A stretch of DNA of 64,000 nucleotides from Sphingomonas parva (ex Maeng et al. 2020) (GCF_004564275.1 NZ_SPDV01000008.1:62001-126000); one strand, 5' to 3'. Shown: positions 24,734 through 33,901, counted from the first letter of the stretch. Numbers and translations: made by a program. The notes: generated from the sequence alone by a model not told the origin.

Positions 24734-24762
24734 GATATATGGGCCGCTCCCCTCTCTGTAAA
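24734..24762 (-). promoter_or_regulatory. sigma-70 promoter for ornithine decarboxylase
   Basis: Reading the minus strand, TTTACA (24757-24762) and TATATC (24734-24739) are 17 bp apart. A start near 24727 gives a leader of about 70 nt that matches the folded region exactly. The match is good though not perfect. Confidence 0.55.
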
Positions 24763-24797
24763 GAGTTGCTTTTTTCCACTTAAAACCAGGAGCTTAC

Positions 24798-25760
24798 GTG
24801 ACAGAGAGGAGGGTGTCGCCGGAGGGTGTCGCAGCTGCGGCGAGACGAGTGGCGAGTCACGTGACTCGCACGCCTCTGCTGCCGCTCCAATGGGGCGAAG
24901 TCTCCCTTTGGGTGAAGGCGGAGTGCCTGCAGCAGGGCGGCAGCTTCAAGCTGCGCGGCGCGACCAACCGCCTGCTCCAGCTCAGCGATTCGGAGCGGGC
25001 GCGCGGAGTCGTCGCTTTCTCGTCCGGCAACCACGCTCAGGGCGTGGCGATCGCCGCCCGGCGGCTCGGCATCGCCGCGACCATCGTCATGCCGGCCGAC
25101 GCTCCCGCGGTGAAGCGCGACGCGACGCTCGCCGAGGGCGCGAAAGTGGTCGCCTACGATCGCGCGACGGAGAGCCGCGAGGCCATCGCCGCCCGGATCG
25201 CGGCGGAGGAGGGCTCGACCGTGGTGCCGTCGTTCGATGACGTCGACGTGATCGAAGGGCAGGGGAGCGTCGGCGTCGAGATTGCCGGGCAGCTCGGCGG
25301 CGCGCCCGACAAGGTGGTCGTGCCCTGCGGCGGCGGCGGGCTTGCCGCCGGCATCGCGCTGGCGCTGCCGGGCACCGAGATCGTCACCGCCGAGCCCGAG
25401 GGTTGGGACGATATGGCCCGCTCGCTCGTCGCCGGCGCGCCGGTGCCGGTGGTCGAGCCGGCGCCGGCGACTCTGTGCGACGCGCTCCAGACCAAGCTGG
25501 TCTCGCCGCTCACCCTCGGCGCGTTGCGCGCGGCCGCAGCCCGCGGCGTCGTGGTCACCGAGGCGGAGATCGAATCCGCGGTCGCTTTCGCGATGCGCCG
25601 CCTCCGCCTCGTCGCCGAGCCGGGCGGCGCCGCCGCTCTCGCCGCTTTGCTCGCCGGCAAGGTCGGCCCGGTCAGCGAACGGACGGTTGTCGTGGTCTCG
25701 GGCGGTAACGTCGACGCGGCGCTCTACGCGAACATTCTGGAGCGCGGCGCGAATCTTTGA
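24798..25760 (+). CDS. threonine/serine dehydratase (PLP fold type II)
   Basis: 320 residues with a GTG start, AGGAG 7 nt upstream. The PLP lysine is Lys 51 in GGSFKLRGATNR. The phosphate cup is VVPCGGGGLAAG, and the C-terminal serine-type motif is VVVVSGGNVD. There is no C-terminal ACT domain, so it resembles biodegradative or serine-racemase-like enzymes of about 320 residues rather than IlvA. It would make 2-oxobutyrate or pyruvate plus ammonia. It is divergent from the decarboxylase gene, sharing the short region 24658-24797. Confidence 0.88.
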   Translation: MTERRVSPEGVAAAARRVASHVTRTPLLPLQWGEVSLWVKAECLQQGGSFKLRGATNRLLQLSDSERARGVVAFSSGNHAQGVAIAARRLGIAATIVMPADAPAVKRDATLAEGAKVVAYDRATESREAIAARIAAEEGSTVVPSFDDVDVIEGQGSVGVEIAGQLGGAPDKVVVPCGGGGLAAGIALALPGTEIVTAEPEGWDDMARSLVAGAPVPVVEPAPATLCDALQTKLVSPLTLGALRAAAARGVVVTEAEIESAVAFAMRRLRLVAEPGGAAALAALLAGKVGPVSERTVVVVSGGNVDAALYANILERGANL

Positions 25761-26007
25761 AAAAGGAGTCTTCCTCGAGCGGCGGCGTCAACGGACTCTC
25801 CGACGTCGCTCGGTGGGACGCTGGATCTGCACGCGAAGACGCGAAGTAAAGGAAAGGCGCGAAGAGCCTACGGACCAGCACCGGATTGCACGGACCGGTT
25901 TTGACCGGATCATTGATCGGCACGCAAAGCGTGCCGTTTCCTGCATGTCTGATTCGATATCTGAGCACGCCTGGACAGGCACGAGCCCTGCGCGGCGACG
26001 CGGCGGA
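25761..26007. other. intergenic region with no gene; CG-rich repeat words and a small hairpin
   Basis: The tract has ACGCGAAGACGCGAAG words of a type often seen between sphingomonad genes, and a perfect 8-bp hairpin CGGCACGC-AAA-GCGTGCCG (25918-25936) followed by only TTT. It could be a weak terminator for the dehydratase gene. No convincing ORF or RNA gene was found. Confidence 0.5.
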
Positions 26008-26253
26008 TCAGGCGGCTGTGGCGCGCTGGACCAGGGCGGGGCTGGAGAGCATCGATACCTGGCGGGTGACCGAGTCGAGCTCGGCGGCCAGGCTCCTGAT
26101 CTCGGCCGCGACGAACGCCGCATCTTCTCCCGGCCGCGCCGTCGCCGCCGCGTCGAGCAAAGCGTCGAGCATCATCGTCAGGCTCGGCAGGATCGACGAT
26201 TCGATCCGTCCGAAATCGGCATCGAGGCTGGGCTGCGACTCGGCATGGGTCAT
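26008..26253 (-). CDS. small hypothetical protein
   Basis: 81 residues, acidic and predicted helical (SLTMMLDALLDAAATARPGE), with no signal peptide. No clear ribosome site precedes the ATG. The composition is protein-like and there is no competing frame on the other strand. No domain is recognised. It may be an orphan regulator or scaffold. Confidence 0.5.
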   Translation of the reverse strand: MTHAESQPSLDADFGRIESSILPSLTMMLDALLDAAATARPGEDAAFVAAEIRSLAAELDSVTRQVSMLSSPALVQRATAA

Positions 26254-26296
26254 GTCGAGGAAGCTACGAGCCGCGGTTTAACGCCCGGTAAACCCT

Positions 26297-26340
26297 GTCC
26301 TGAGCCCCGTCGAAGAGCCCGGCCTGAGCGAAGTCGAAGG
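26297..26340. repeat. two half-units of the CCTGAGC...GTCGAAGG repeat
   Basis: TCCTGAGCCCCGTCGAAG and GCCTGAGCGAAGTCGAAGG are adjacent at about 25-bp spacing. They share the words seen at 2907-2938, supporting a dispersed element. Confidence 0.4.
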
Positions 26341-26428
26341 CGTGCCCTCCCCGGTCTCGCTGGCGGAGCGACGGGGAAGAGGGGCGCCGCCCCTTTCCCG
26401 TCCGCCCGCGCAATGCCAGAAGCGCCCG

Positions 26429-26608
26429 ATGACCTCGCTCTTCTCCGTCGCCCTCTCGGTCGCGATCCTCGCCGCCTTCGCCCTGACGATCGGCGGCCTC
26501 TACCTGCTGATCAAGCGCCGGGAGGTGAAGCAGGGCCTGCTGATGCTGCTCTGTGCCGCGGTGTTTTTCGTCAACGTGCTGATCTGGACCCTGCCGACGC
26601 CGTCCTGA
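26429..26608 (+). CDS. small two-helix membrane protein
   Basis: 59 residues, starting MTSLFSVALS. Two hydrophobic helices (about 4-28 and 37-55) flank the basic turn KRREVKQG. This is a typical small inner-membrane protein. The ATG was chosen because upstream in-frame sequence is repeat DNA. No ribosome site is obvious. Function unknown. Confidence 0.62.
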   Translation: MTSLFSVALSVAILAAFALTIGGLYLLIKRREVKQGLLMLLCAAVFFVNVLIWTLPTPS

Positions 26609-26745
26609 GCCCTCTGTCCCGCTCGTCTTCTCATCCGGCCGAGCCGTCGTAACGAGCGGCGCCTTCACCGTGCCGCGCTTGCCGAATCTCGCCGGCCGCC
26701 GCCCATTGCCGCCGCCCGCACCAGCGGTCGTAGGAGAAATCTGCC

Positions 26746-27303
26746 ATGTCGCGAATCCTGATGTTCCTGATCGGCCTCGTCGCCAGCGCAAGCGTCGCCT
26801 ATGCGATGCAGACCGGCGATCCTTATATCGACGCGGTCACCGCAGTGGTCGCCACGCCGAAGCCGGCGGACGAGGTGATGCGGATCGTAGATGAGGGGCA
26901 GGTCGATCCGAACCAGCATTATTCGGACGGCATGACGCTGATGCATTACGCCGTGGTCGCCGGGCGCACCGACGTGGTGAAGGGCCTGCTCGCCCGCGGC
27001 GGTCGGCTCGACGTGCCGCGCAACCAGTCGGATCACGCGACCGCGCTCCAGCTCGCGAGGGCGCCGGCGCTGGTCGCCTATCTCAACAGCATCGGCAAGG
27101 TCGCGACGCGCGCCGAGAGCCCGGCGCCTGCCGCCGCGTCGGCGAAGAAGCCGGCGCCCGTCGCGGCCGAGGTCTCGCCGCGCCGCAAGATGTGCAACGA
27201 GCGCCATTATTCCTCGTCAGCCCTGTGCGGAGACAGCAGCACCTGCAAGATGCGCGAGTATCGCAAGTGGCAGACCTGCCTGAAGACGGGCAGCTACATC
27301 TGA
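26746..27303 (+). CDS. ankyrin-repeat-like secreted protein
   Basis: 185 residues, ATG with GGAG upstream. A signal peptide (MFLIGLVASASVAYAMQ) is followed by ankyrin-type helices (GMTLMHYAVVAGRTDVVKGL, then HATALQLARAPALVAYL). An Ala/Pro linker precedes a C-terminal cysteine-rich region (CNERH, LCGDSSTC, TCLKTG), which suggests disulphide bonds in the periplasm. Its role is unknown, perhaps protein-protein contact in the envelope. Confidence 0.75.
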   Translation: MSRILMFLIGLVASASVAYAMQTGDPYIDAVTAVVATPKPADEVMRIVDEGQVDPNQHYSDGMTLMHYAVVAGRTDVVKGLLARGGRLDVPRNQSDHATALQLARAPALVAYLNSIGKVATRAESPAPAAASAKKPAPVAAEVSPRRKMCNERHYSSSALCGDSSTCKMREYRKWQTCLKTGSYI

Positions 27304-27412
27304 CCGGACCCTGGACAGCGAAAGCGGCGCTGGGTCGGGCGGCGGCGGAGACATTGCATTTGGCCCTCCCGCGTCGCGGTGGCATGGTGCCGCCTCAACG
27401 AGGGGGGAGCCT

Positions 27413-28531
27413 ATGCGAAAGAGGACGGGCGGCGTCGGGGCGCTGATGCTGCTGGCGGCGTGCGGGGGCGGCGCCTCGGACGTCGCGCAGGGCAACACCG
27501 CCTCGGCCGCCGACGCCAATGCCAGCGGCGACGTCGTGGCCGCCGCCGCTGCGCCCGCCGCCGCCGTTGCGCCGGCCAGGCCCGTGCCCGGCGAGGTGAA
27601 AACTTTTTCCGACTGGGCGGTCGGCTGCGACAATCTCGGGACCTGCAAGGCCGCGGCGCTCGCGCCGGAGGGCGAGGAATTCCCGGCCGTGCTGATGTCG
27701 ATCACCCGCGCCGCGGGTCCGAACGGCGCGCTCAGCGTCGCCTTCCTGTCGAGCGAGGCGATCCCGCTGCCGTTGCGCGTCGCGGTCGACGGCAGACCGG
27801 CCGGGGAGGGCGGCCGCACCGACGATGACGCCACCCGGATCGAGGGCGAGGAGGCGGCGCGCATCGTCGCCGCCGCCGCCAGTGGAAAGACGCTCAGCGT
27901 CTCCGACGGCGGCAACGCGGCGACCAGCGACATCTCGCTCGCCGGCCTCTCCGCCGCCCTGCGCTACATCGACGACCGGCAGGGCCGCGCCGGCACCACC
28001 GGCGCGCTGGTCGCCCGCGGCAATGCGCCCGATACGCGCGCCGCGCCCACCGCGCCGGTCCTCACCCTAGCTGCGCCGGGCGGCGGCGCCGCCGCCCCGT
28101 CTGCGCAGCAGCTCGCCGAGTTCCGCAAGGCGGGCGAGTGCGACGTCGACATGGCGTCGAACGGCGCCGCGGCGCCCGAGACGCACGCGCTGGGCGGCGG
28201 CAAGACCCTGTTGCTGCTGCCCTGCTCGATGGGCGCCTACAACGTCATGGCCCTGGTCTACGTCGGCGACACGGCCGGCTTCCGCCCGGCCGGCTTCGAC
28301 GCCCCGACCGGCATGGGCGAGGAAGGCGGCGTGCCGAGCGTTGTCAACGGCGCCTGGGAGAACGGCCTGCTCGAGAGCTACGACAAGGGCAGGGGGCTCG
28401 GCGATTGCGGCGTCAGCGCGTCATGGGGCTGGGACGGCGCCGGCTTCCGCCTCGTCGAGCAGGCGGTGATGCCCGAATGCCGCGGCAACATCGATTTCAT
28501 CCGCACCTGGCACGCCGAGGTTCGGCGGTAG
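27413..28531 (+). CDS. DUF1176-type lipoprotein
   Basis: 372 residues. The N-terminus (GALMLLAACGGG) is a lipoprotein signal. An Ala-rich linker leads to a domain beginning FSDWAVGCDNLGTCKAAAL, the start typical of DUF1176 proteins. Later segments include LLLLPCSMGAYN and SASWGWDG, with paired cysteines at FRKAGECDVD and GDCGVS. The protein is probably in the envelope. Family function is unknown. It precedes the hydrolase gene by only 11 bp, so they probably form one operon. Confidence 0.8.
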   Translation: MRKRTGGVGALMLLAACGGGASDVAQGNTASAADANASGDVVAAAAAPAAAVAPARPVPGEVKTFSDWAVGCDNLGTCKAAALAPEGEEFPAVLMSITRAAGPNGALSVAFLSSEAIPLPLRVAVDGRPAGEGGRTDDDATRIEGEEAARIVAAAASGKTLSVSDGGNAATSDISLAGLSAALRYIDDRQGRAGTTGALVARGNAPDTRAAPTAPVLTLAAPGGGAAAPSAQQLAEFRKAGECDVDMASNGAAAPETHALGGGKTLLLLPCSMGAYNVMALVYVGDTAGFRPAGFDAPTGMGEEGGVPSVVNGAWENGLLESYDKGRGLGDCGVSASWGWDGAGFRLVEQAVMPECRGNIDFIRTWHAEVRR

Positions 28532-28542
28532 GGGGGTACAAG

Positions 28543-29901
28543 ATGACCAAGGCTTTCGTGAGGGCGCTGGCTGCGATCGGCGCGCTGCTTCTCGCGGCCT
28601 CGCCGGCGTCGGCGCAGCAGGCGGTGGGCGCCTGGAACGGGCGCCTGACGGTCGGGGCGATGTCGCTGCGCATCGGCGTCGAGGTGACCAGGGGCGCCGA
28701 CGGCACGCTGTCGGGCACGATGTCGAGCCCGGACCAGGGCGCGGCGGGCATTCCGCTGTCCGCCGTCACTCTGGCCGGCACGCATTTCTCGTTCGAGGCG
28801 CCGTCGATCCGCGGCCGCTATCAGGCCGAGTGGGACGCGGCGCAGGGCGGCTGGGCCGGGACCTGGACACAGGGGCAGGCGCTGCCTCTGGTGCTGCGGC
28901 CCGGCGCGGTCGCCGCGCCGGCGCGCCCGCAGGCGCCGAAGCCGCCCTTTCCTTATTCGGAGGAAGAGGTGGCGATCGACGCGGCGGCGGGCGTCCGCCT
29001 CGCCTGCACCTTCACCCGGCCACGCGGCACCGGTCCCGTCCCGGCGGTGTTCCTGGTCAGCGGATCGGGCCCGCAGGACCGCGACGAGGCGCTGGCGGGG
29101 CACCGTCCGTTCGCCGTTCTTGCCGATCATCTCACCCGCGCCGGAATTGCGGTGCTGCGCTGCGACGACCGGGGCTTCGACAGGTCGACCGGCGATTTCG
29201 CCACGTCGGTGACCCAGGATTATGCCGCCGACGCCATCGCCGTGCTCGCCTGGCTGCGCCGGCAGCAGGGCATCGGCAAGGTCGGCCTGGTCGGCCACAG
29301 CGAGGGCGGCGTGGTCGGGCCGATGGTCGCCGCGCGCGACCCGAAGCTCGCCTTTCTCGCCCTGCTGGCGGCACCGGGCATTCCGATGGCCGATCTGCTC
29401 GTCGCCCAGGCGGAGGCGGTCGCCCGGTCGATCGGCATGCCGGCGGAGCGGGCCGCCCAGGAGGGACAGGTGACCCGCCGGGTCATCGAGGCGGTGGCCG
29501 GCGCGCCCTCGGCCGAGGCGGCACGCGCCGCGGCGAGCCGGACCCTCGCCGAGGCCGGCGCCGGATCGGAGGCGATCGCGAACCAGTCGGCGATGGTCGC
29601 CACCCCCTGGTTCCGCGGCATCGCCGCTTACGATCCGCGCCCGGCGCTCGCCGCGCTGCGCCTGCCGGTGCTCGCGATCAACGGCGCCACCGACACCCAG
29701 GTGCTCGCCGGCCCGAACCTCGCCGGCATCCGCGAGGCGACCCGCGGCAACGCGGACGTCACTATCGTCGAGCTCCCCGGCCTCAACCATCTGCTCCAGA
29801 CCAGCGCGAGCGGTGCCCCGACCGCCTACGCCGCAACCGAGGAGACCATGTCCCCCTCCGCGCTGAACCTGATCGCCGAGTGGATCCTGAAGCGCAGGTG
29901 A
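28543..29901 (+). CDS. secreted alpha/beta hydrolase with N-terminal beta domain
   Basis: 452 residues with signal peptide (ALAAIGALLLAASPASA). Residues about 25-130 form a beta-rich domain (GTMSSPDQGAAGIPLSAV). The hydrolase domain has the nucleophile elbow VGHSEGGVVG, a preceding oxyanion loop LVSGSGPQDRDE, and an aspartate/histidine pair (DTQVLAGPN, LPGLNHLLQ). This layout matches S33-like peptidases/esterases of the YbbA/EstT type. Substrate unknown. It is co-transcribed with the DUF1176 gene. Confidence 0.85.
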   Translation: MTKAFVRALAAIGALLLAASPASAQQAVGAWNGRLTVGAMSLRIGVEVTRGADGTLSGTMSSPDQGAAGIPLSAVTLAGTHFSFEAPSIRGRYQAEWDAAQGGWAGTWTQGQALPLVLRPGAVAAPARPQAPKPPFPYSEEEVAIDAAAGVRLACTFTRPRGTGPVPAVFLVSGSGPQDRDEALAGHRPFAVLADHLTRAGIAVLRCDDRGFDRSTGDFATSVTQDYAADAIAVLAWLRRQQGIGKVGLVGHSEGGVVGPMVAARDPKLAFLALLAAPGIPMADLLVAQAEAVARSIGMPAERAAQEGQVTRRVIEAVAGAPSAEAARAAASRTLAEAGAGSEAIANQSAMVATPWFRGIAAYDPRPALAALRLPVLAINGATDTQVLAGPNLAGIREATRGNADVTIVELPGLNHLLQTSASGAPTAYAATEETMSPSALNLIAEWILKRR

Positions 29902-29935
29902 GGAGCGGCGCCGGCGGAGCAGCTGCGCCGCGGGC

Positions 29936-31045
29936 TCAGCGGCTTGTTCGCGCCAGCCGTTCCACGTCGTTCGCGATCGCCAGCGAGGCGGTGAGCCCGG
30001 GCGATTCGATGCCGAACAGGTTGATCACGGCCGGGGTGCCGGTCTCGGTCGGGCCCTGGACGAGGAAGTCCTGGGCCGGGGCGCCCGGCGGAACGATCTT
30101 CGGCCTGATGCCGGCATAAGCGGGCTCGAGCACCCCGCTCGGCAGATCCGGCCAGTAGCGCCGGATCGCCGCCTCGAAGGCCGGGCGGCGGCTGTCGTCG
30201 GTGCGATAGTCGATCCGGTCCACCCACTCGACGTCCGGGCCGAACCGCGCCTGCCCGGCGATGTCGAGCGTCAGGTGCACGCCGAGGCCGCCCGGCACCG
30301 GCACCGGGTAGATCAGCCTCGCGAACGGCACGCGGCCGCTCAGGGTCATGTAATGCCCCTTCGCGTAATAGGCCGTCGGGACGGAGCCGGGCCTCAATCC
30401 GTCGATCCGTGCGGCGAGCGCCGGAGCGTGCAGCCCGGCCGCGTTGACGAGCAGGCGTGCGCGGAGCGCCAGCGGCGCGTCGCCGCCGACGCGGATCTCG
30501 ATTCCCGCGCCGGTCGCACGCGCGCCCTCCACCGGGCTTCTGAGCACAAAGAGCGCGCCGGCATTCTCCGCGTCGCCCTGCAGCGCCAGCATCAGCGCAT
30601 GGCTGTCGACGATCCCGCTGGAGGGGGAGAGCAGGGCGCCCTCGCAGCGCAGCGCCGGCTCGAGCCGGAGCGTCTCTTCGCGGCTGAGCAGGACGAGGTC
30701 GTCGACGCCATTGGCAGCGGCCCGTGATCTGATCGCGTGCAGCGTCGCAAGCTCCGCGTCCTCGGTGGCGACGATCAGCTTGCCGATCCGGCGATGGAGT
30801 ACCCCGCGGGCGGCGGCATAAGCGTAGAGGGCCTCTCGGCCGGCGACGCAGGTGCGCGCCATCAGGCTTCCCGCGGGATAATAGAGGCCGGCGTGGATCA
30901 CCTCGCTGTTGCGCGAGGAGGTCTCGCTGCCGATCGCCTCCCCGGCTTCCAGCACGAGCACCTCGCGACCGGCGAGCGCCAGCGCCCGGGCGATCGCGAT
31001 CCCGATCACGCCGGCCCCGGCCACCACGACGTCGACTGTGTCCAC
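29936..31045 (-). CDS. FAD-dependent oxidoreductase, L-2-hydroxyglutarate oxidase-like
   Basis: 369 residues from a GTG at 31045 with GGAGG 6 nt upstream; the longer upstream frame runs through an intergenic repeat. It has the Rossmann FAD motif [35 protein letters not shown] typical of the LhgO/DAO family, and C-terminal [11 protein letters not shown] and [16 protein letters not shown]. It should oxidise L-2-hydroxyglutarate or a related 2-hydroxyacid and pass electrons to quinone. The physiological substrate is inferred from family features. Confidence 0.83.
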   Translation of the reverse strand: MDTVDVVVAGAGVIGIAIARALALAGREVLVLEAGEAIGSETSSRNSEVIHAGLYYPAGSLMARTCVAGREALYAYAAARGVLHRRIGKLIVATEDAELATLHAIRSRAAANGVDDLVLLSREETLRLEPALRCEGALLSPSSGIVDSHALMLALQGDAENAGALFVLRSPVEGARATGAGIEIRVGGDAPLALRARLLVNAAGLHAPALAARIDGLRPGSVPTAYYAKGHYMTLSGRVPFARLIYPVPVPGGLGVHLTLDIAGQARFGPDVEWVDRIDYRTDDSRRPAFEAAIRRYWPDLPSGVLEPAYAGIRPKIVPPGAPAQDFLVQGPTETGTPAVINLFGIESPGLTASLAIANDVERLARTSR

Positions 31046-31111
31046 CTTCGTCCTCCGCCCCCGCGCTCGACTAATCGACCGAGACACCCCCGGCAACCGG
31101 CGCCCCCGCCA

Positions 31112-31148
31112 TAAATCGGGAACACAATACCAATTAGCGGTGCCGCCG
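31112..31148 (+). repeat. RAYT-type intergenic repeat, copy A
   Basis: Contains TAAATCGGG then the 19-nt core ACACAATACCAATTAGCGG followed by TGCCGCC. The same sequence recurs at 33902 and 33967. The type resembles sequences flanking REP-associated tyrosine transposases in other genomes; no transposase is in the window. Confidence 0.75.
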
Positions 31149-31171
31149 TTCGGGTCCATGCGTGGACCGCG

Positions 31172-32062
31172 CTAGGTGCCGGCCCTGCGGCTGGCCATGG
31201 CGACGCCGGCGGCGGTGAGCAGCATTCCGGCCAGCGCCGCCGCCCCGAGCGTCTCGCCGAAAAGGGGCCAGGCGATCAGCGCGGTGCAGGGCGGGACCAG
31301 GAAGAACAGGCTGGCGACCTCGGCCGCGGCGCCGCGGCGGATCAGCAGATAGAGCAGGGTCACCGCGCCGATCGACAGCACCAGCACCAGCCAGAGAAGC
31401 GCGAAGACGAATTCGCCGGTCCAGTCCACCGCCCAGCCCTCGCCTAGCAACGCCAGCGGCGCCGTCGCCAGGCCGGCGGCGGCGAACTGGACGACGCCGC
31501 CGGTGCGCAGGTCCATGTCGGCGCAGAAGCGCTTCTGGTAGAGGGTCCCCGCCGTGATCCCAAGCAGGGCCGCGACGCAGGCGAGGCTGCCGAGCGCGTC
31601 GCCCGGGCCCTGGCCGAGCTTGCCGGCGAGGACCAGCGCCACGCCGGCGAGCCCCAGAGCGAGGCCGAGCCATTGCCGGGCGCTCACCCGCTCGCCGAGC
31701 AGCGCCCCGGCGAGCGCCGCGGTGAGCAGCGGCTGCAGCCCGACGATCAGCGCCGAGACGCCGGCCTCGACGCCGAGCGAGATGCCGACGAACACGCCGC
31801 CGAGATAGAGGCCGTGGACCAGCAGCCCCGCCACCGCATAATGGCCGATCGCCGCCGGCCGCCGCGGCCATGGCGCCCGCGTCGCCAGCGCGACGAGGGC
31901 GAGCAGGACGAGGGCGACGCCGTAGCGCAGCGACAGGAAGGTCAGCGGGCCGGAATGGGGCAGGCCGAGCCGGGCGCCGATGAAGCCGGTGCTCCAAAGC
32001 AGCACGAACAGCGCCGGCACGCCCGCCGTTCGAAGCAACGCGGAAGGGGCGGTTCTGCGCAT
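31172..32062 (-). CDS. EamA-family drug/metabolite transporter
   Basis: 296 residues from ATG 32062 (AGGAG 12 nt upstream). Ten hydrophobic helices in two EamA repeats are visible (VPALFVLLWSTGFIGARLGL early; VASLFFLVPPCTALIAWPLF in the second half). It is an inner membrane exporter of metabolites or amino acids, with unknown specificity. The GTP/PRP-like second-helix motif WSTGFIGARLG is family-typical. It lies upstream of a repeat copy, not obviously in an operon. Confidence 0.88.
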   Translation of the reverse strand: MRRTAPSALLRTAGVPALFVLLWSTGFIGARLGLPHSGPLTFLSLRYGVALVLLALVALATRAPWPRRPAAIGHYAVAGLLVHGLYLGGVFVGISLGVEAGVSALIVGLQPLLTAALAGALLGERVSARQWLGLALGLAGVALVLAGKLGQGPGDALGSLACVAALLGITAGTLYQKRFCADMDLRTGGVVQFAAAGLATAPLALLGEGWAVDWTGEFVFALLWLVLVLSIGAVTLLYLLIRRGAAAEVASLFFLVPPCTALIAWPLFGETLGAAALAGMLLTAAGVAMASRRAGT

Positions 32063-32269
32063 CTCGCTCGCACGATCTCCTCGTCCCGCCGGTGGCATGC
32101 GGCGGCCGCGCGGCTATGTCTCAGCGGCGAGGGAACGGCCAGCCGGAAAGCGCCGCCCGCGTCGCAGCAGCACCCGTCCGGCGGCGATCGGACCGGCGGC
32201 GCCGGGAAGAGCGGCGGTGCGGCCTGCCTTGATCCCGGCCCGGCGCGAAACCGTGGATGGTCGCACCAG

Positions 32270-32518
32270 TCATTTGTGTCTTGCGAGCGCCTCCGCGTCG
32301 ACGCCGGCGATGAGGAGGGTGAACAACACGGTTCCCCAGATGTCCGTCGCCTCGATCCTCAGCTCGGCGCCCTTCCAGACCCGCTCGGGCTCGCTTTTCA
32401 ACATCTCTCCGGCGAAGCGGACAGCTTCCATGCGCGCGATCTCCGGGTTCGCGTAATCGGCCCCGACCGTATCGATCTTGTGATCATTCTCGACAATGTT
32501 GAAGAAGTAGCGCGCCAC
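32270..32518 (-). CDS. DUF6894-family small protein
   Basis: 82 residues, opening MARYFFNIVENDHKIDTVGA, the standard start of DUF6894 proteins of alphaproteobacteria (RYFFN-x-x-D pattern). It includes ARMEAVRFAGEML in the middle. No signal peptide. These proteins are widespread and uncharacterised, often in several copies per genome. Confidence 0.8.
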   Translation of the reverse strand: MARYFFNIVENDHKIDTVGADYANPEIARMEAVRFAGEMLKSEPERVWKGAELRIEATDIWGTVLFTLLIAGVDAEALARHK

Positions 32519-32575
32519 GGCCGGACCATCCGCGAACCGGCTTCGTTTGACAAGCGTCCGTACCTGCCGCCTCGG

Positions 32576-32935
32576 TTACTGATAGCGCAGCAGCTTGTCG
32601 AACCCGTCGTTCGTCCTGGTCATCCTGGCCAGCTTGCGAAGGTGGCTGCGGACATGCCGTTCGAAACGCGCATCGTCGTGGATACCGGTCACAGCATAAT
32701 CGTCCTGCCCGGCCAGCTGCTTGATCCTTCCTGCGAATGCGGCCTGCTCGCTCGTCCACGCCGCGTCGTTCAATGCCCGGCAGACCCATTCCTCGGCGGC
32801 GGCCTGGTCATAATCGTGGCGCGCCTCATAGCCGCGCCGGTCCGCCGCCGCCTGATCGAGCTTCGCAGCCTCGCACCGGCGCGCCAGCCATGTCCGCACC
32901 TGCTCCCCGTTCCACGCTCTTGCCGCATCGCCCAT
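32576..32935 (-). CDS. small hypothetical cytoplasmic protein
   Basis: 119 residues from the second of two adjacent ATGs (32935; GGAGG 6 nt upstream, while ATG 32938 has only 3 nt spacing). It is charged and helical (WNGEQVRTWLARRCEAAKL, then RFERHVRSHLRKLARMTRT). There is no signal peptide or known domain. It lies between the DUF6894 and phosphatidylserine decarboxylase genes, on the same strand. Confidence 0.6.
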   Translation of the reverse strand: MGDAARAWNGEQVRTWLARRCEAAKLDQAAADRRGYEARHDYDQAAAEEWVCRALNDAAWTSEQAAFAGRIKQLAGQDDYAVTGIHDDARFERHVRSHLRKLARMTRTNDGFDKLLRYQ

Positions 32936-33003
32936 CATCGTCCTCCCACTTGCCGAGCAGGCGCGTCCTTGCCGCAAAAACGGCACGAGCGACAGGCGCT
33001 GCG

Positions 33004-33888
33004 TCAGCCGGCGGGCCGGCCGCCGAGGGCGCGCGGCGAGGCCGGGCGATTGCCCATCGGCTCGCCGAGGCGTACCGGCCGTTCCGGGGCCCAGTCTTCG
33101 TTGAAGACGATCCTGTCCTTCGCGAACAGCATCACGATCGTGGAGCCGAGCAGGAAGCGGCCCATTTCCTCGCCCTTGTTCAGCACGATCGACCGGTCGT
33201 CGTAGCGCCATTCGGACACCCTGCCGGTTCTCTTCGGATTGACGACGCCGTGCCACACGGTCGCCATGCTGCCGACGATGGTGGCGCCGACCAGCACCAT
33301 CACGAACGGGCCGTGTTCCGGCGAGTCGAACACGCACACCACGCGCTCGTTGCGCGCGAACAGGTTCGGCACGCCGCGCGCCGTCGTCGGATTCACCGAG
33401 AAGAGGGTGCCCGGAACGTAGATCATCTGCGTCAGCCTCCCCTCGCAGGGCATGTGCAGCCGGTGGTAATCGCGGGGCGAGAGATAGAGATTGGCAAAGC
33501 TGCCGTGGCGGAACCGGCTCGCCAGCGCGGCGTCGCCGCCGACCAGCTCGGTGGTCGTGAAGGCATGGCCCTTGGCCTGCAGGATGCGATGGTCGTCGAT
33601 GGCGCCGAACTGGCTGATCGCGCCGTCCACCGGGCAAACGAAGTCGGCCCGTGCGATCGGGCGCGCTCCGTCGCGGAGCGAGCGGGTGAAGAAGTCGTTG
33701 AAGCTGGCGTAGCCGGCGATGTCCGGATCGGCGGCCTCGGCCATGTCGACCTTGTACTTGCGGACGAACCAGCGGATCAGCCGGGTCGTCATCCTTCCCC
33801 CCTTCGCGCCGGCGACGCGGCCGGCGAGCCTTGTCAGGCCTTGCTTGGGCAGGACGTGCTGAAGCAGAATTTTCAGGCGATCGGACAT
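33004..33888 (-). CDS. psd: phosphatidylserine decarboxylase proenzyme
   Basis: 294 residues. The self-cleavage/pyruvoyl serine lies in EEMGRFLLGSTIVMLF (LGST motif at about 250). Other family blocks are SFNDFFTRSLRDGARPI, FVCPVDGAISQFG and LSPRDYHRLHMP. The enzyme converts phosphatidylserine to phosphatidylethanolamine at the membrane. The form resembles the E. coli-like Psd type I of about 290 residues. It sits alone between repeats B/C and the hypothetical gene. Confidence 0.93.
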   Translation of the reverse strand: MSDRLKILLQHVLPKQGLTRLAGRVAGAKGGRMTTRLIRWFVRKYKVDMAEAADPDIAGYASFNDFFTRSLRDGARPIARADFVCPVDGAISQFGAIDDHRILQAKGHAFTTTELVGGDAALASRFRHGSFANLYLSPRDYHRLHMPCEGRLTQMIYVPGTLFSVNPTTARGVPNLFARNERVVCVFDSPEHGPFVMVLVGATIVGSMATVWHGVVNPKRTGRVSEWRYDDRSIVLNKGEEMGRFLLGSTIVMLFAKDRIVFNEDWAPERPVRLGEPMGNRPASPRALGGRPAG

Positions 33889-33901
33889 CGTGAACCTCGG
33901 T

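Noticed and set aside
25918-25940. Perfect 8-bp hairpin as terminator of the threonine dehydratase gene
   Set aside because: Only three T residues follow and it is about 160 bp after the stop, so it is reported only as a hairpin in the gap.
31046-31159. Extended N-terminus for the FAD oxidoreductase starting in the repeat
   Set aside because: The extension translates repeat copy A; GTG 31045 with GGAGG in front starts right before the FAD motif.
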